A stretch of DNA of 64,000 nt from JASGKO01 sp049840595. GTDB taxonomy: Bacteria > Verrucomicrobiota > Verrucomicrobiia > Chthoniobacterales > Chthoniobacteraceae. How positions within the stretch are numbered: the first letter of the stretch is position 1; the number at the start of each line of letters is the position of its first letter. The notes under the pieces are model-generated. The model ran no database searches. It worked only from the letters and a program-made list of their open reading frames with translations, and was not told the DNA's origin. The translations under genes were made by a program, and so were the position numbers. Shown piece after piece: positions 20,201-31,530 of this stretch. The stretch lies in NCBI GenBank assembly GCA_049840595.1, contig JASGKO010000014.1, positions 1 to 64,000 of the forward strand. Reading direction: 5' to 3'.

Positions 20201-21155
20201 TATCTTGAAGCAGCGACCACTCTTATTGCCTGTAGTTGGGAAAGTATTGGCAACCCAATTCGGACAGCATTGTTCGATTTACGAAGCGCTTGGGTTCCGC
20301 GACTTAACAAATTTGGTCCTCAGCTTTGATGAATTCGTTGTGACCGGCGCGCACCCGAAATGGCTGGTGAGCTTTCGCGAAGATTGGCAAACTACAACTC
20401 AAAATAACTTGAGATACGGAGTGTGGACGGCAATTCGTGAAATGGCGGAGAGAGCAGCTTTCAATTCTCGTCCATTATATTTGAACCGCCTTGGTCTTGA
20501 ACTTGGGAGTAGATTTCCCGATGTGAAACCTATCCACTTAGCCTTGGGTTATCCTTCTTTGTGGGAGCTCGTTGAAAGTTTTCGAGATTTCGAAATTGGA
20601 GGCGAACATCCTCGATGGGTTGTAGAACCTAGATCTCAACAAAAAGCACTCACCTCAACCGACCTGCGGTCTGAGGTTGCCGCCACAGTGAGTTACCTGA
20701 TCGAACGACATAACTTAAGTCAGCAGCCGCTGCTACTCTTAGTCATCGGAAACGAACTCGCTCGAAGATTTCCTGAAGCAAAACCCGTTCATAAAAGTCT
20801 CGGGTTCGCAACTTTGACGGACTTGATTTTAAGTTTTGATAACTTCACGGTATCGGGAGAGCATCCCAGTTGGATTGTGAAGTTGCGCGAAGAAGAGGGA
20901 AGTATCGGTGCAGAGGACCTACGGCTTGCAGCCGAAAGCGCGATTGCCAATTTGATCGAGCGGAGTATGGTCGAAGAGCGACCATTATACCTTCCATTCG
21001 TAGGGTATACTCTCGCAGAAATGCTTCCGAGAGCGAAGCCCATTCACATCAAGTTAGGATTCCAGACGCTAACGGAATTGGTTGAGAGCTTTAAGGATTT
21101 TACGGTGTGCGGGGAACACCCCCGTTGGTTTGTTACGTTTAGAAAACCTGTCTAG
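17163..21155 (+). CDS. SIR2 - P-loop NTPase - four OST-HTH/LOTUS-like repeat protein (putative anti-phage defence)
   Basis: An uninterrupted 1330-residue frame. Residues about 15-305 are a SIR2-like domain: PVAFLLGSPIS at the start, TTNFDPLL with Asn149 and Asp151, and IIHLHG with His193, the positions used for NAD hydrolysis. Residues about 365-540 are a P-loop NTPase: GGEGKTT at 397-403 and Walker B LWLIVADDAED near 443-453, followed by LIASRDADWW, resembling STAND-type ATPases. Residues about 545-960 are helical with TPR-like pieces. Residues about 999-1328 are four repeats of about 80 residues with the pattern RPLxLxxVGxxLA...ALGFxxLxxLVxSFxxF...GEHPxW, which I read as OST-HTH/LOTUS-like winged helices. 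It is A+T-richer than its neighbours and has no frameshifts. Inferred role: nucleic-acid-sensing NADase that kills infected cells. Confidence 0.82.
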   Translation: MAIDLYSKEDLISAVKYAPKPVAFLLGSPISKDTVGGVPGIDQMLDLVREEINARGPDQRSRFEREMIGKSGAGAYQAAMRWLQGNFTQDAVNHVVEVAVLKARRAGAPETFQDIGEIEDWYLPTGTQQVSNLVAHQRERFPGPILTTNFDPLLSVAVDSEGGRASWHILDSDGHFGRTAGLRRGEIQIIHLHGYWRDADTLHTPAQLTSERPKLHASLQHLLRQKTLLVAAYGGWDDAFTKALARLITSGHPDDVLGVNVLWCFYEDNAALVESRYKHIFDQMPSSRFLAYGGIDCHSIFGEIAGATGSGGIFVQPTPNPTPIAGWEAVTETSLSKLPALGKDEVIKYFDGAVPTWRHALSDKIPRRQTVAQILERLKTFQPAQFGCSLQLIRAAGGEGKTTLLLQSACDAVRTGEWTVLWRTLPSTGLPPKHVVGLDPSKLWLIVADDAEDLVTDLTESARLLHEAGRSNVHFLIASRDADWWAKFGDKPPWEQWLTAWVRRKDAIMLRGMTRDDAKKVTRAWAVYGAQGLRQLDKLSEDEQVESLLSEVRNALYEEQSALGRHQTFEGSFFGALLSVRFGQDGLQSHVRSFLNRLREEKIRGSECTLFDALVYVAACHAISMPGLNETVLADLLCVPRDWVQSLVIQPLGAEAAAVRSAGNVLTRHEKVAIAIILEADQTLDLGDVWSSIVRQTVKTGLEVRIGPTYATILHAGPRLFDALPAHFSAERRAEISISAAKAAIKYNSQWLGCVVSLGKTYRKCHQVTNAVKLFREMLKVAEEKVDFSDHIRGYWHEWGVCEGLLGDDPQHRAADSWLQGLSISDHLNPAPLTEENIKQSCASLGIALGILAREDPHCPYHLGRRATVFIGRLTSLDPKSAGYFDKFQREEDRIDTPTPHNPIEAVSWIQAAIVEAGRELEDQLLREISDPRLISFQRLQAFLDASSSGLYLTAASSLILTPNDKLGTNDSLGIINIEREHAPARMLPQPEGRGDDLRTSVSKTISSLIEKSILKQRPLLLPVVGKVLATQFGQHCSIYEALGFRDLTNLVLSFDEFVVTGAHPKWLVSFREDWQTTTQNNLRYGVWTAIREMAERAAFNSRPLYLNRLGLELGSRFPDVKPIHLALGYPSLWELVESFRDFEIGGEHPRWVVEPRSQQKALTSTDLRSEVAATVSYLIERHNLSQQPLLLLVIGNELARRFPEAKPVHKSLGFATLTDLILSFDNFTVSGEHPSWIVKLREEEGSIGAEDLRLAAESAIANLIERSMVEERPLYLPFVGYTLAEMLPRAKPIHIKLGFQTLTELVESFKDFTVCGEHPRWFVTFRKPV

Positions 21156-21210
21156 TTCTGCTGCTGCCAATTCGACAGCCCTACGATGGTTTCGAAATGA
21201 CTAGCATGCG

Positions 21211-21335
21211 CTGGAAATTGAGTTGGAGAAGGTGGTCCTCGGCTTTTTCCGACCAGACCTGTTTTTCGATTACATCCGCGATTTGGTGCTATATGAGCCG
21301 TGCTGATCAAGAAAATCGCAGGCGGTGTCTTTGAC
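21211..21335 (+). pseudogene. Relic of a type I restriction enzyme HsdR subunit
   Basis: Read with one base skipped near 21299, this stretch gives LEKVVLGFFRPDLFFDYIRD followed by LVLYEPVLIKKIAGG. That closely follows the conserved HsdR segment in which a Phe-rich helix, an IRNFVVFE-like strand and a KKIAGYHQF-like motif precede the helicase core. Nothing else of the gene remains: it starts abruptly after the SIR2 gene and ends in the 3' end of the minus-strand U32 gene. It is therefore a gene fragment, and a hint that a restriction system once lay here. Confidence 0.6.
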
Positions 21336-21402
21336 GACTACGGCGATCGATTCTTTCTCAAAAATCACCAATTTTTCGGAAAGCTAAAAAAGACAAGGCG
21401 GC

Positions 21403-23839
<2,437 letters not shown>

Positions 23840-23944
23840 CTGGCGAACGTAGCACTCTTTTTCCCGACCTCAAAACTGGAGCGGGGGCTTGGGCGGTTGC
23901 TACCGCCAAGGCACCCTCGCATGGGTCGATTCTCCAGCACGAGC

Positions 23945-24016
23945 GGTTCTTTGGATGAAAAGACGAGACAGAGTCTCGCGCGCAATGGCGTTACCAGTCT
24001 CCGACTGGTAACGAGG
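23945..24016. repeat. Dispersed double-palindrome element C, copy 1
   Basis: Two hairpins in tandem: ACGAGACAGAGTCTCG and GTTACCAGTCTCCGACTGGTAAC, separated by a GCGCAATGGC spacer. A diverged copy with the same order (GACGAGACGGAGTTTTG, then GACCAGTCGAAGACTGGTC) lies at 34180-34246. The element occupies the gap between the U32 gene start and a small membrane-protein gene. Confidence 0.7.
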
Positions 24017-24030
24017 GGGGCATTTTTGAA

Positions 24031-24216
24031 TTAACGAAAGAAGAAGGTGGCCACCACTCCGACGAAAACAGCGAAGCCAATGAGGCCCAGGATCAGGCGT
24101 CCAAATCCCTGGGCCTTACGGTCCAGTTCGGAGGCTCCTTTGCGGGTCGTTCCCGCCGAAGGGAAATTTGAGAACTCCAGAATCGTTTGCAGAATCGCCT
24201 CAAGAATGCCCCACAT
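24031..24216 (-). CDS. Small single-pass membrane protein, hypothetical
   Basis: A 61-residue frame starting MWGILEAILQTILEF. The C-terminal third (LILGLIGFAVFVGVVATFFF) is one hydrophobic TM helix ending in Arg, after a basic polar segment. No family recognised. It lies alone between two repeats and the divergent beta-helix gene. Coding is plausible from its composition and clear TM pattern, but the start and function are not certain. Confidence 0.5.
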   Translation of the reverse strand: MWGILEAILQTILEFSNFPSAGTTRKGASELDRKAQGFGRLILGLIGFAVFVGVVATFFFR

Positions 24217-24368
24217 GGCTTTATTTTTAGCACAAAGCGGCTTTAAAAGCCAGGCGGCTCCTTTTCAAAATACTCCCCTTCTCTGCGTTCGCGGTGAGCT
24301 CGACATAGTTGACTTTTCGGCAGGCAAGCCCTTCCATCCTCGCTGGCTTGAGTTTTCGTCCAGATTGT

Positions 24369-25826
24369 ATGGCTGTTTATAAATTTTCTTCTCTGCGTAG
24401 TTATTGCCCGCCCCTGGGTCGTTCCAGTTCCCTGGAAAAATTGGAGCTCCGCATCGCTCCGGCCACGCTCACGGTAACCAATCTCGATGCCTCCGGTGCG
24501 GGCAGTCTGCTCGATACGATCGCCCACTCCCATGGGGGCGATCGCATTGTCTTCTCCGGCAAGCTGGCCGGAACGATCGAGCTCGATTCCACGATCGACA
24601 TCGGCCATCGGCTCAGCATCATCGGGAATGGCCAGATCACTCTCGATGGCGGTGGGAACACGGAACTCATCGAGATCGATGCCGGAGCGGTGGTCATCAA
24701 GCGGCTGACCTTGGCCAATGGCTATGATACTGTTGCTGGTGGCGCCATTTCTTCCGCTGGTAATCTCACCCTTTCGCATTGTACCTTTACCGATAACACC
24801 GCTGGCGAAGGCGGGGCGATTAGTGCCGGTGGCGCTCACTTGAGCATCCACGATTGCGTCTTCGAAAATAACTCCGCAACCGCCGAGATCAGTGCTGGAG
24901 AGGGTGGGGCCGTTGATATCGCGGCCAGCACCCATGCGCAGATTTCCGACTCGCAGTTCGTCGCGAATACGGCAAACAACCGGGGGGGAGCGATTTACGT
25001 TTCCGCTGGCAGTTCCTCGCTGGTGCTAAAAGGCGATCATTTTTTGGAGAACCAGGTGACCAGCAACTACTCGAGCGCAGGGGGTGCCATTTACGATGAA
25101 GGCGGGAAAAGCCTGTTGATCAAGGGATCTGTGTTCAGCGGCAATCAATCGACGATGACCGCGGGGGCTTTGCAGGTTGGAGAGCTTCGCTCGTTGCAAA
25201 TCAAGAGCAGTACCTTTACCGGAAATCAGGAAGCCTACGATGGGGCGGTCGATATCGACACGTCCAGCAAGACCAGGGAACTCCTGCTCACCCAGACAAA
25301 AATCAATGGGAACAGCGGGGCGGGCGGATTGGTGATGACGGTTGATTCCAATGTCACCGCCATCGTGGCCCACTGCCAGGTGGAGGGGAACACCGCCGCC
25401 AGCGCAGCAGGAATGGACCTTGCCACCTTCGGCACACGCTCAAAAATCGAAGTCATCTCCAGCATCATTGCCGGCAACCTTTCCACGACGGGCGAGGCCG
25501 GCGGGGCGGAGACGAGTGATCAAACGACCAAAGGCGGCATCTTTTTCAACCATTGCGACATCTCCGACAACTCGGCGGGTAGCAACGGCGGCGGCGTCTA
25601 TCTCAATGCCGGTCGCCTCAAGCTGAGCAACGATACGCTTCATGACAATTATGCCCCGGAGAGCGGGGGTGGCGTTTATCTGCGCACGGGCGTGCTCGAT
25701 TTGGCGGATTCGGTGATTACCGACAATCTGGCCGACAGCGGTGGCGGGATCTATAACGACGGCGGAAAAGTCAAAAACCTCGACTCCATCATCCGGCAAA
25801 ACCGTGACGGCAATATTTCTCCATAG
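24369..25826 (+). CDS. Right-handed parallel beta-helix repeat surface protein
   Basis: I chose ATG 24369 (MAVYKFSSLRSYCPPLG), giving about 485 residues. The leader is followed by LEKLELRIAPATLTVTNL, which resembles the LEPR-type motif at the start of many Planctomycetes/Verrucomicrobia exported proteins. The rest is a series of short strands with turns such as GGAIS, GGGVYLN and SGGGIYNDGG, and N/D ladders (CTFTDNTAGEGGAI, CVFENNSA), typical of a choice-of-anchor-Q-like parallel beta-helix. No catalytic motif is evident. Likely role: adhesin or passive polysaccharide-binding surface protein. It has no frameshifts. Confidence 0.75.
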   Translation: MAVYKFSSLRSYCPPLGRSSSLEKLELRIAPATLTVTNLDASGAGSLLDTIAHSHGGDRIVFSGKLAGTIELDSTIDIGHRLSIIGNGQITLDGGGNTELIEIDAGAVVIKRLTLANGYDTVAGGAISSAGNLTLSHCTFTDNTAGEGGAISAGGAHLSIHDCVFENNSATAEISAGEGGAVDIAASTHAQISDSQFVANTANNRGGAIYVSAGSSSLVLKGDHFLENQVTSNYSSAGGAIYDEGGKSLLIKGSVFSGNQSTMTAGALQVGELRSLQIKSSTFTGNQEAYDGAVDIDTSSKTRELLLTQTKINGNSGAGGLVMTVDSNVTAIVAHCQVEGNTAASAAGMDLATFGTRSKIEVISSIIAGNLSTTGEAGGAETSDQTTKGGIFFNHCDISDNSAGSNGGGVYLNAGRLKLSNDTLHDNYAPESGGGVYLRTGVLDLADSVITDNLADSGGGIYNDGGKVKNLDSIIRQNRDGNISP

Positions 25827-25969
25827 CCCCGGAGGGTGCGACCGCTCTGGAGTGAGCCTTAACTTTTTTCTCCTCTGCGTCCTCTGTGATCTCGGTGGCT
25901 TTTCCCATTCTTGTCGTTTGACTCAGCCCGGGGTTTTGGCGCACATTTTGGCCCCTTTTTATTCCCGGT

Positions 25970-28304
25970 ATGCTCGAAAAACACGTTCTCAAGATTTCCC
26001 AGGAGCTGAAGCTCCAGCCCAAGCAGGTTGCCGCCACGGCCGTTCTTTTTGAAGAAGGCGCGACGGTGCCGTTCATCGCCCGCTATCGCAAGGAGCGCAC
26101 GGGCGAGATGGATGAAGTGCAGATCACCGCGGTGCGCGACCGCCTCGAACAACTCGAGGAGCTGGACAAACGCCGCGAGTCGATCGTGAAGTCGCTGGAG
26201 GAGCGCAAGCTGCTCACGGAAACGCTCGCGGCCAAAATCGACGCGGCGGAGACGATGACCGCGCTGGAGGACATCTATCTGCCCTTCCGTCCGAAAAAGA
26301 AAACGAAGGCGACGGTGGCCCGCGATCTCGGGCTGGAGCCCCTCGCCGATCTGCTCTGGGCGCAGGACCCGGCGACCGATCCGCAGGCGGCGGCGGTGCC
26401 GTTTGTCGGCCCGGAGATCGAGATCGATGCGAAGAAATACAGCGTGCCGGATGTGGCGGCGGCGCTGGCCGGGGCGCGCGACATTCTCGCGGAGCGGATC
26501 AACGACGATGCCACGATTCGCGCCCGGCTGCGCGCGCTCTATCTCGAAAAGGGCGTGATCAAATCCAAGGTGCTCACGGGCAAGGAGGAGGAGGGCGCGA
26601 AGTTCAAGGACTACTTCGACTGGAGCGAGCCGGCGGCGAAAGCGCCTTCGCACCGCATCCTCGCGATGCGGCGGGGCGAGGCCGAGGGCTTCCTGCTCAC
26701 GCGCCTGACGCCGGAGGAAACGGAGGCGGTCGGCATCATCGAACACGCGGTGCTCAAGAATGGCTCTGGCCGCGGCGCAGGAAGTGAAGACGGCGCTCCA
26801 GGATTGCTACAAACGGCTGCTCGGCTTTGCGATGGAGGGCGAGGCCCGCATTCATTTCAAGAAAATCGCCGACGAGGAAGCGATCCGCGTCTTTGCCGCG
26901 AATCTGCGCGAGCTGCTGCTCGCCGCGCCGCTCGGCCAGAAGGCGGTGCTGGCGATCGACCCCGGCTTCCGCACCGGCTGCAAGGTGGTGCTGCTCGACC
27001 GGCAGGGCAAGCTGCTGGCGAACGACGTGGTGTATCCCGAAAAATCCGAACGCGAACGCGAGGAGGCCGGGAGCCTGCTCAAGGCGGTGATCAAGAAATT
27101 CAACGTCGAGGCGATTGCGATCGGCAACGGCACGGCGTCGCGCGAGACGGAGACGTTCGTGCGCAAGCTCGGGCTGCCGGCGAACATCACGGTCGTGATG
27201 GTGAACGAAAGCGGGGCCTCGATCTACAGCGCGAGCGAGGTGGCCCGCGAGGAATTTCCGGACAAGGACGTAACGGTGCGCGGCGCGGTGAGCATCGGAC
27301 GCCGCCTGATGGACCCGCTGGCCGAGCTGGTGAAGATCGATCCCAAGAGCATCGGCGTGGGCCAGGACCAGCACGATGTGGATCAAAACGCGCTGAAGCG
27401 TCAACTCGACGACGTGGTGGTCTCTTGTGTAAACAATGTAGGCGTGGAGTTAAACACGGCGAGCAAGCATCTGCTGGCCTATGTCTCCGGGCTCAATGCG
27501 CGGGTCGCGGGGAACATTGTCGCGCATCGCGATGAGAACGGGCCGTTCAAGTCGCGCGCGGAATTGCGCGAAGTGAGCGGGCTGGGGCCGAAGGCATTCG
27601 AGCAGGCGGCGGGCTTCCTGCGCATTCGCGGCGGCGAGCATCCGCTCGATGGCAGCGCGGTGCATCCCGAGCGTTACGTGCTGGTGGACAAGATGGCTTC
27701 CGAGCTCGGCTGCGGGGTGGCCGATCTGCTCCGCGACGGGACGAAGCGCGCGAAGATCGATCTCAAGAAATACGTGACCGAAGAGGTGGGCCTCCCCACC
27801 CTCACCGACATTCTCGCCGAGCTGGCGAAGCCCGGGCGCGATCCGCGCCAGCAGTTCGAGGCGTTCAGCTTTGCCGAGGGCGTGGAGAAAATGGAAGACT
27901 TGCAGCCCGGGATGAAGCTCCCCGGCATCGTGACCAACGTGACGGCGTTTGGCGCGTTCGTGGACGTGGGGGTGCATCAGGACGGCCTGGTGCACATCAG
28001 CCAGCTCGCGGATACCTTCGTGAAAGACCCGGCGGAAATCGTGAAGCCGGGGCAGCGCGTGATGGTCACGGTTACTGAACTGGACCTGCCCCGCAAGCGG
28101 ATCGCCCTCTCGATGAAGACGAAGGCGGAAGTCGCGCCGCGTGGTGATCGCAAGCCGAATGAGGCAACCCCGCGCGACCGCCAGCGCTTCGATCAACAGC
28201 GCGGCAACCAAGGGAACCGTGGCAGCAGCGGGAACAGTGGCGGCGGCATGGGCAATCCCTTTGGCGGCAACGACTGGTTCACGATGGCGCAGAAGAAGAA
28301 GTAA
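25970..28304 (+). CDS. tex: Tex-like RNA-binding transcription accessory protein
   Basis: MLEKHVLKISQELKLQPKQV and VPFIARYRKERTGEMDEVQI are the canonical Tex N-terminus. A YqgF-like fold follows (KAVLAIDPGFRTGCKVVLLD, VNESGASIYSASEVAREEFP), then helix-hairpin-helix repeats (NARVAGNIVAHRDENGPFKS) and an S1 RNA-binding domain at about 640-715 (GIVTNVTAFGAFVDVGVHQD). The tail is Gly/Asn/Arg-rich. Rebuilt length is about 777 residues, with one net extra base near 26760 between AVLKNG and AAAQEVKTALQD. Tex binds RNA and the transcription machinery and is generally conserved. Confidence 0.94.
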
Positions 28305-28357
28305 GGCGGAGCCCCAGCGAAATACTCGAAACCGACGAAGGCAGGCGGTCGAAGCGA

Positions 28358-28440
28358 GAAGGAATATTTGGCTGCGCGTGGAGGGCGAGACATGTCTCGC
28401 GTGGAGAAAGCGGCGACGTGTCGCCGCACTCCAAGGGCGG
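28358..28440. repeat. Dispersed double-palindrome element A, copy 2 (inverted)
   Basis: Inverted relative to copy 1 at 15178: ATATTTGGCTGCGCG, then CGAGACATGTCTCG, then GGAGAAAGCGGCGACGTGTC continuing to GCCGC. It lies between tex and the MFS gene. Conservation of the spacer and of the flank shows this is one mobile or duplicated unit, not chance palindromes. Confidence 0.75.
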
Positions 28441-28530
28441 GGAGACTCCGGCGGTGTCTCTTTGCTTGCGATCGTCGCGAGGGCGGGTTGTGATTCGGCG
28501 CACCTTTCAAACCCTGCTAAACAAACACTC

Positions 28531-29734
28531 ATGCCCGCTGCCGAACCCCAGACCATCCCGACCAGCACGCTCTGGCTGATGACGATCGCCTGCGGGGCGG
28601 CGGTGGCCAACATCTACTACCACCAGCCGTTGCTCGGCCTTTTCGCCCAGGAGTTCCACACCACGGAGGATGCCGTCGGCCTGGTGGCGATGGCGGCGCA
28701 GACGGGCTACGGAGCCGGGCTGTTTTTCTTCGTTCCGCTCGGTGATCTGCTGGAGCGGCGGCGGCTCATCTTTCAACTCATCACGGCCTGCGTACCTCTG
28801 CCTCCTTTTCACGGCGCTCGCGCCCAGCCTGCCCCTGCTCGTGCTGGCGCAATTTCTGACCGGGCTCACGGCGACCAGCGCGCAGATCATCATTCCGCTC
28901 AGCCTGGAAATCGCGCCGGTGGAGCAGCGCGGGAAAATCGTGGGCCACCTGATGGCGGGCGTGCTCTGCGGCATCCTGCTCGCGCGAATGGTCTCCGGCT
29001 TCGTGGCGGTGTGGCTGGGCTGGCGGGCGATTTTCTGGCTGGCAGCGGGGCTGATGATCCTGCTCGCTTTTGCGCTCCGCGCGGGGCTGCCGCATCGCCC
29101 GCCGAGCCTGCGTCTCTCCTATCCGGCATTGATGCGCACGCTGCTGCACCTCTCGGTGGAACAGCCGCGGATCTGGCCCTCATCGCTGGTGAGCGCGCTG
29201 TCCTTTGCCTGCTTCACCGCGCTCTGGACCACGCTTTCGTTTCTCATGCAGTCCCATTTCCATCGCGGCGCGGGGGAGACGGGGTTGTTTGGATTGGTCG
29301 GGCTGATTGGCGCGCTGGCGGCCCCTTTGATGGGGCGGCTCACCGATCATCGCGGACCGGCCTTTACGCTCACGCTCTGCCTGCTGATCACGATTCTCTC
29401 CTTCGGGCTGATGTGGCAGTGGGTCACGCTGTGGTCGCTGGTGATCGGGATTCTGTTCATGGACCTCGGGGTCCAGTCGATCCAGATCGCGGCGCAGTCG
29501 AAGGTGATCACGCTCGTGGCGGCGGCACGGAGCCGACTGAATACGATCTACATGGTCATGCGCTTCATCGGCGGGGCGGCGGGCCTGCTGCTCGGGGCGC
29601 TGGCGTGGGTTCAGGCGGGGTGGAATGGCGTGTGCGTTCTCTCGCTGGCTCTGCTGGCCCTGGCGCTGGTCATCCATCTCTTCGGCACGGCCCGCGAAAA
29701 GAGCCAGCCCGCCCCGACGCTGACAGCGGCTTGA
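28531..29734 (+). CDS. MFS transporter, drug/metabolite exporter type
   Basis: A protein of about 400 residues with 12 predicted TM segments, starting at ATG 28531 (MPAAEPQTIPTSTLWLMTIA). The motif GDLLERRRLI after TM2 is the MFS motif A (GxxxDRxGRR-like). ANIYYHQPLLGLFAQEF in TM1 is typical of the YbcL/ProP-like bacterial subfamily of small-molecule exporters. One frame change near 28793 joins LIFQLITAC to VYLCLLFTALAPSLPLL. Substrate unknown. It is convergent with the pit gene, with a hairpin between them. Confidence 0.85.
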
Positions 29735-29829
29735 ATGGGAGGGGCCAGCGAAACATCCCAAGTCAACGCAAAGGAAGACCCGGCCTCCGCTGGTAGCCCC
29801 AGTTTCGATGGCATTCTCCCTCAAAAGAA

Positions 29830-29862
29830 ATCCCGCTGCCAGCACCGGGCTGACAGCGGGAT
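29830..29862. terminator. Hairpin between convergent MFS and pit genes
   Basis: ATCCCGCTG at 29830-29838 pairs with CAGCGGGAT at 29854-29862. It sits between two convergent stop codons and could end both transcripts. No U-tract follows on the plus strand, so it may be a weak or factor-assisted terminator. Confidence 0.45.
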
Positions 29863-29886
29863 GACAACAACAACAAATTGGCGGGC

Positions 29887-31385
29887 CTACTTCAGCCCCA
29901 TGAAGTGATGGAGGACGAGAAAGTTGCCGAAGGCAAAAAGCAACGACCCGAGGAAAATGCAGACCGGCAGAGTAAGCACCCACGCGAGCACAATATTGCG
30001 CAGCGTGGCGGCCTGGAGGCCGGAGCGGTTGGCCGCCATCGTGCCCGCGATGCCGGAGGAAAGCACGTGGGTCGTGCTCACCGGCAGGCCTAGCTGGTCG
30101 GCGAGTTCGATCGTGGTCATCGCCACCAGTTCCGCGGAGGCGCCCTGGGCGTACCGTGAGGTGCGACTTGCCGATCTTTTCGCCCACCGTCACCACGATG
30201 CGCTTCCAGCCGATCATCGTGCCCAGGCCGAGCGCCAGCGCCACGGCCACTTTCACCCACGAGGGGATATACTTCGTCACCGAATCAAGCTGCTTCTGCC
30301 CCGCGGTCAGCGTGCTCGTTTGCGCCGGATCGGTGATCGCCTTCGACTTGACCACCTTCCGCAATCGCGCTGGAGGTCAGATAAATCTGGGTGCGGAGGG
30401 CGCGGCGATCGCTTTCGGAAAGATCGCCAAAGGATTTCAAGGGCAGGAGCCTGGCATCGATCGCCCCGCAGGCGGAGGCGAGCGCGGAATAGGTCGCCGC
30501 GTCCGGCTTGGCGCTGGATTTCAGGTAGGCGGAAACGGCCTTTTGCGCCGCCTCGCTCTCCGGCACCGGCTGCCCGATGGCATACTTGACGAAGACCATC
30601 TGCGCGTCGTGCACCTTGCTCATGATCGCCTGCAAATCCTGCTGATTTTCGTCCATCTTCAGCGCAAAGGTGCCGGGCAAAATGCCCACGAGAATGAGCA
30701 CCATGAGGCCCATGCCCTTCTGGCCATCATTGGAGCCGTGGGCAAAACTGACGCCGGTGCAGGTCAGCATGAGCAGGCCGCGAATCCAGATCGGCGGGGC
30801 CTGGTCCTTCTCCGGCGGGGTGAAGAGCTTGGGAGATTTCACCACCGCCTTCAAAAGCAGCAGCAGCAAGGCCGAGACCGCAAAGCCAATGAGCGGCGAG
30901 AGAACGAGCGACATCCCCACCTCCTGCGCCTTGGCCCAGTTGACGCCGGTGCCGAAGGGATGGCCGGCCATCAGGGAATTCGCGAGGCCGACGCCGAGAA
31001 TCGAACCGATCAACGTATGCGAGCTCGAAGCCGGGAGACCGAAATACCAGGTGCCCAAGTTCCAGATGATCGCCGAAACGAGCAGCGCGAAGACCATCGC
31101 AAATCCGGCCCCCGATCCGACATTGAGCACCAGCTCCACCGGCAGGAGCGCCACGATCCCGTAGGCCACCGCCCCGGTGGAAGTGAGCACCCCGATCAAG
31201 TTCCAGAGGCCCGACCAGATCACAGCCACCACCGGGCGCAGGGTATTGGTATAAATGACGGTCGCCACCGCATTGGCGGTATCGTGAAAACCGTTTACGA
31301 ACTCGAAGCTCAGCGCGAGACCGATGGCGACGAATAAAAACACGCCCGTGGTGAAGTCCGGAATAATTGCCGCAAGTAGATCCAT
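29887..31385 (-). CDS. pit: PiT-family inorganic phosphate transporter
   Basis: Starting at 31385 (MDLLAAIIPDFTTGVFLFVA), the signature GFHDTANAVATVIYTNTL in TM1 and the repeated SFAHGSNDGQKGMGLMVL are diagnostic of PiT low-affinity phosphate:cation symporters. The family's second half includes GLPVSTTHVLSSGIAGTMAA. A polar insertion of about 120 residues sits in the middle (ALKMDENQQDLQAIMSKVHD onward), as in longer PitA proteins. Rebuilt length is about 499 residues; frame changes lie near 30365 and 30150. It imports phosphate, usually as a neutral metal-phosphate complex. Confidence 0.93.
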
Positions 31386-31530
31386 AGTGATAAGACAGGT
31401 TGCTTGAACTCCGCGCACCATACCCGGCCCCGGTTCCGGCAAACAATGGAGGGATTGTAACAATCCTGCGACGGCACGCCGCCATGGGCAGGATTGCCTT
31501 TTCCGACCGCTCTCCAAATAATCACGGCTC

